From positions 1 to 7,703 of the forward strand of contig DATAYF010000055.1 of assembly GCA_036272735.1 (NCBI GenBank): 7,703 bases of DNA. Direction: 5' to 3'. The translations under genes and the position numbers were made by a program. The first letter of the stretch is position 1. Each line of letters opens with the position of its first letter. The stretch comes from DATAYF01 sp036272735 (GTDB lineage Bacteria > Chloroflexota > Ktedonobacteria > Ktedonobacterales > Ktedonobacteraceae). A model generated the notes under the pieces. It saw only the letters and a list, made by a program, of their open reading frames with translations. It was not told the origin of the DNA and did not search any database. Shown here piece after piece: positions 6,301-7,703 of the stretch.

Positions 6301-6328
6301 AGGCATCCCATGCGGGCGCCGAGGCATC
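6300..6328. repeat. 8-bp direct repeat, 21-bp period
   Basis: GAGGCATC occurs at 6300-6307 and again at 6321-6328. The 21-bp period is seven codons, so the stop-free frame here repeats Glu-Ala-Ser. It may be a minor duplication inside the gap element. Confidence 0.4.
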
Positions 6329-6413
6329 GCGGAGCAGAACTGAACATCACTCCTCTCCTATCCTTTTTGTCCTAGTGAAAAGGGGAAGTGCTGCGGCGGC
6401 AGTCTTCTTTCCT

Positions 6414-6436
6414 CCCATAGCCTAAAGGCGTATGGG
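6414..6436. repeat. Right subterminal hairpin of the gap element
   Basis: CCCATAGCC (6414-6422) pairs with GGC (6427-6429) and TATGGG (6431-6436): a 9-bp stem with one bulged G (6430) and loop TAAA. It overlaps the stop TAA (6423-6425) of the open frame and is followed by a second palindrome, TGGGTACCCA at 6433-6442. With no T-run after it, it is not a terminator. It ends 10 nt before the phnJ Shine-Dalgarno core. Confidence 0.6.
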
Positions 6437-6442
6437 TACCCA

Positions 6443-6449
6443 GAAGGGG
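6443..6449 (+). promoter_or_regulatory. phnJ ribosome binding site, inside the gap element's right end
   Basis: GAAGGGG at 6443-6449 ends 5 nt before the ATG at 6455 and supports that start over an ATG at 6470 in the same frame. It directly follows the right-end hairpin and palindrome, so folding of 6414-6442 could affect access to it. Confidence 0.6.
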
Positions 6450-6454
6450 CGTTT

Positions 6455-7447
6455 ATGGAAGCCGAAACAATGCAAGAAGACAAACTGAATGATCTTATGC
6501 GTCACTTGATCGACCAGTCAGCTGCGACGGCGACACCGGCGAATGCCGAACCGCAGGAAGCAACGGGTGAGCGGGAGCTACTGTACAATTTTGCCTTTAT
6601 TGATGAAGACTCAAAGCGTGAGATACGCCGCAAGTTGCTCAAGGCTGTCGCTTTGCCTGGTCATCTTGTGCCTTTTGCGAGCCGCGATCTGCCCATTGCA
6701 CGTGGTTGGGGCACAGGTGGCTTGCAGGTGACGATGTCACTTGTGGAGCCACGGGATATCCTAAAGGTCATTGACCAGGGCGATGATGATAGCGTCAATG
6801 CCGTTAATCTCCGCCGCCTGGTTGAAAAGACAACCGGAATCAGCTTTACGACCGATACCACGCAAGCTTCGCTTGTGCAGACGCGGCATCGTATTCCTGA
6901 AGAACTAATGCATGCAGACCAGATTTTGGTGCTGCAAGTACCAATGGCCGATCCGCTGCGTCCAGTTGAGCCGGCGGTGCAGTATGCAACCGAGATGCAT
7001 GCAGAGGCGGATTATGGTCGTATGTGGGTTTACATGTACGAGAGTATAGTGCGTTCGGGTGACGTCGATATTTCATCGCAATACCCGGTCCTCGTCGAAG
7101 ATCGCTATATTATGGATACCTCGCCGATTCCTCGCTACGATGTACCTCGTCTTCATCAGGCGGAGACACTGTACTTATTCGGTGCTGGTCGTGAGAAGCG
7201 TGTCTACGCTGTTCCACCCTATACAAAGGTAGTGCCACTGCAATTCGAGGACTATCCTTTCAAGACCGAACATGATCCAGCGCAACGCTGTGAGCGTTGT
7301 GGCTCGAATGATACCTTTTTAACACATGTCTTTGTTGACCCCAAAGGTCCAAAGACGCAGGGGCGCTGGATGTATCTCTGTTCAGATACCAGTTTTTGTC
7401 AGAAACGTGTGCAGGCCAGGTCACAGCCTGAGACGATGGAGGCGTAA
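6455..7447 (+). CDS. phnJ: Alpha-D-ribose 1-methylphosphonate 5-phosphate C-P lyase PhnJ
   Basis: Radical-SAM enzyme that breaks the carbon-phosphorus bond, releasing a hydrocarbon and ribose 1,2-cyclic phosphate 5-phosphate. Compared with E. coli PhnJ (281 aa) this 330-aa protein matches throughout: LLYNFAFIDEDSKR at 42-55, KAVALPG at 63-69 with Gly69 at the place of the proposed glycyl-radical Gly32, VPFASRDLP and GWGTGG at 72-89, DVLKVIDQG-like DILKVIDQG at 101-109, QTRHRIPE at 142-149, and LFGAGREKRVYAVPPYT at 241-257. The unusual cluster motif is intact: Cys279, Cys282 and Cys309 for the [4Fe-4S] cluster and Cys315 for the catalytic thiol, in the order C-x2-C, C-x5-C. The C282-C309 loop is 5 residues longer than in E. 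coli. A 37-residue, Ala/Glu/Thr-rich N-terminal extension is additional. The stop is 5 nt before phnK. Confidence 0.96.
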   Translation: MEAETMQEDKLNDLMRHLIDQSAATATPANAEPQEATGERELLYNFAFIDEDSKREIRRKLLKAVALPGHLVPFASRDLPIARGWGTGGLQVTMSLVEPRDILKVIDQGDDDSVNAVNLRRLVEKTTGISFTTDTTQASLVQTRHRIPEELMHADQILVLQVPMADPLRPVEPAVQYATEMHAEADYGRMWVYMYESIVRSGDVDISSQYPVLVEDRYIMDTSPIPRYDVPRLHQAETLYLFGAGREKRVYAVPPYTKVVPLQFEDYPFKTEHDPAQRCERCGSNDTFLTHVFVDPKGPKTQGRWMYLCSDTSFCQKRVQARSQPETMEA

Positions 7448-7452
7448 TACGT

Positions 7453-7703
7453 ATGACTGTCTTACAAGATGGAAGAAACGATGCCGAGCAGCAGGGTGAT
7501 GGTCAGCCCTGGGTGCTTAAAGCAAATTGCCTGACAAAACGCTATGGTTCTGGTTGCTCGTACTGCTCAGTGCTCATAGATCCTGATCGTGGCAATCGTT
7601 GCCCGGTGTGTGGCACGGTGATTGCCTGTGCCGATGTCTCATTCACCCTGGGTAGGGGTGAGGTCCTGGGCATTGTCGGTGAGAGCGGCAGCGGCAAAAG
7701 CAC
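7453..7703 (+). CDS. phnK: C-P lyase ABC-type subunit PhnK (5' part) with a Cys-rich insert
   Basis: PhnK is the ABC-family ATPase that docks on the C-P lyase core; it is not part of the importer. Only 83 full codons are present; the gene continues past the right edge. The frame shows VLKANCLTKRYG (21-32), then ADVSFTLGRGEVLGIVGESGSGKS (60-83), whose GEVLGIVGESGSGK run and Walker A (Gly76 on) agree with E. coli PhnK. Between them, where E. coli PhnK has only a few residues, sits an insert with two CxxC pairs, C35-x2-C38 and C50-x2-C53 (CPVCG), a typical zinc-ribbon arrangement. A polar N-terminal tail of about 20 residues precedes it. Start ATG 7453 follows GGAGG at 7438-7442. Position directly after phnJ matches the E. 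coli J-K order. A peptide-transporter ATPase would be the alternative, but context makes PhnK far likelier. Confidence 0.87.
   Translation, partial: MTVLQDGRNDAEQQGDGQPWVLKANCLTKRYGSGCSYCSVLIDPDRGNRCPVCGTVIACADVSFTLGRGEVLGIVGESGSGKS

Larger units (their letters stand above)
6021..6454. mobile_element. Probable non-autonomous insertion / structured element between phnI and phnJ
   Basis: This 434-nt gap breaks an otherwise compact operon. By hand count 254 of 434 bases are G or C (about 58%). Near its ends is a perfect 10-bp inverted repeat, CGCCTTTAGG (6039-6048) and CCTAAAGGCG (6421-6430). Each copy lies in its own small hairpin, the right one strong. Between them are several GC-rich hairpins. 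Subterminal palindromes with no transposase resemble palindrome-ended relics of IS200/IS605 elements, whose right part also encodes a structured guide RNA. A stop-free frame at 6153-6425 ends inside the right palindrome, as TnpB genes often do, but I see no TnpB zinc-finger or catalytic motif in it. No flanking target duplication is visible, which IS200/IS605 elements would lack anyway. Alternatives: a structured non-coding RNA or attenuator. The exact ends are not defined. Confidence 0.45.

Noticed and set aside
6127..6425. Two overlapping plus-strand frames of 76 and 82 codons in the phnI-phnJ gap
   Set aside because: They lack recognisable motifs, have no good ribosome binding site, overlap the hairpins, and one ends inside the right palindrome. 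High GC makes such open stretches likely by chance; at most a relic of a transposase end.
6021..6454. A known metabolite riboswitch controlling phnJ
   Set aside because: I could not match the stems to any riboswitch class I know, and the position inside an operon with distant inverted-repeat ends fits an insertion better.

Overview
The window carries most of a phosphonate (C-P lyase) utilisation operon, all on the + strand: phnC-phnE-phnD (ABC importer), then phnG-phnH-phnI, a 434-bp non-coding gap, phnJ, and the first 83 codons of phnK, which runs off the right edge. Every assignment comes from family motifs read in the translations. The host is a bacterium of roughly 50% GC that uses GTG and TTG starts. 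The lipoprotein-type PhnD, the extra hydrophobic N-terminal part of PhnE, and a Cys-rich insert in PhnK point away from Enterobacteria. A soil Chloroflexota (Ktedonobacteria-like) origin is my guess, not something the sequence proves.

Layout. Bases 1-362 are an AT-rich regulatory region. On the minus strand there is a perfect extended -10 motif 7 nt ahead of an ATG that opens a frame to the left edge, a possible divergent leaderless gene. On the plus strand there is a plausible promoter (217-245) with an 18-bp near-perfect palindrome at the expected start site, a good operator candidate. phnC (363-1166), phnE (1262-2542) and phnD (2605-3549) follow. A perfect 13-bp hairpin after phnD separates the transport half from the lyase half. 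phnG, phnH and phnI are tightly packed (1-nt and 33-nt gaps).

The gap 6021-6454 between phnI and phnJ is the odd part. It is richer in GC than the genes (hand count 254/434, about 58%), holds a series of strong hairpins, and has a perfect 10-bp inverted repeat near its two ends. It looks like a short non-autonomous insertion, possibly derived from an IS200/IS605-type element, or a structured RNA. Its right end supplies the phnJ ribosome binding site.

How the genes work together. PhnD captures phosphonate outside the membrane, PhnE is the channel and PhnC the ATPase. PhnG, PhnH, PhnI and PhnJ form the C-P lyase core: PhnI (with G and H) attaches the phosphonate to ribose of ATP, and PhnJ, a radical-SAM enzyme, cleaves the C-P bond. 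PhnK is the ABC-type subunit that docks on the core. PhnL and PhnM, needed for the pathway, would be expected beyond the right edge.
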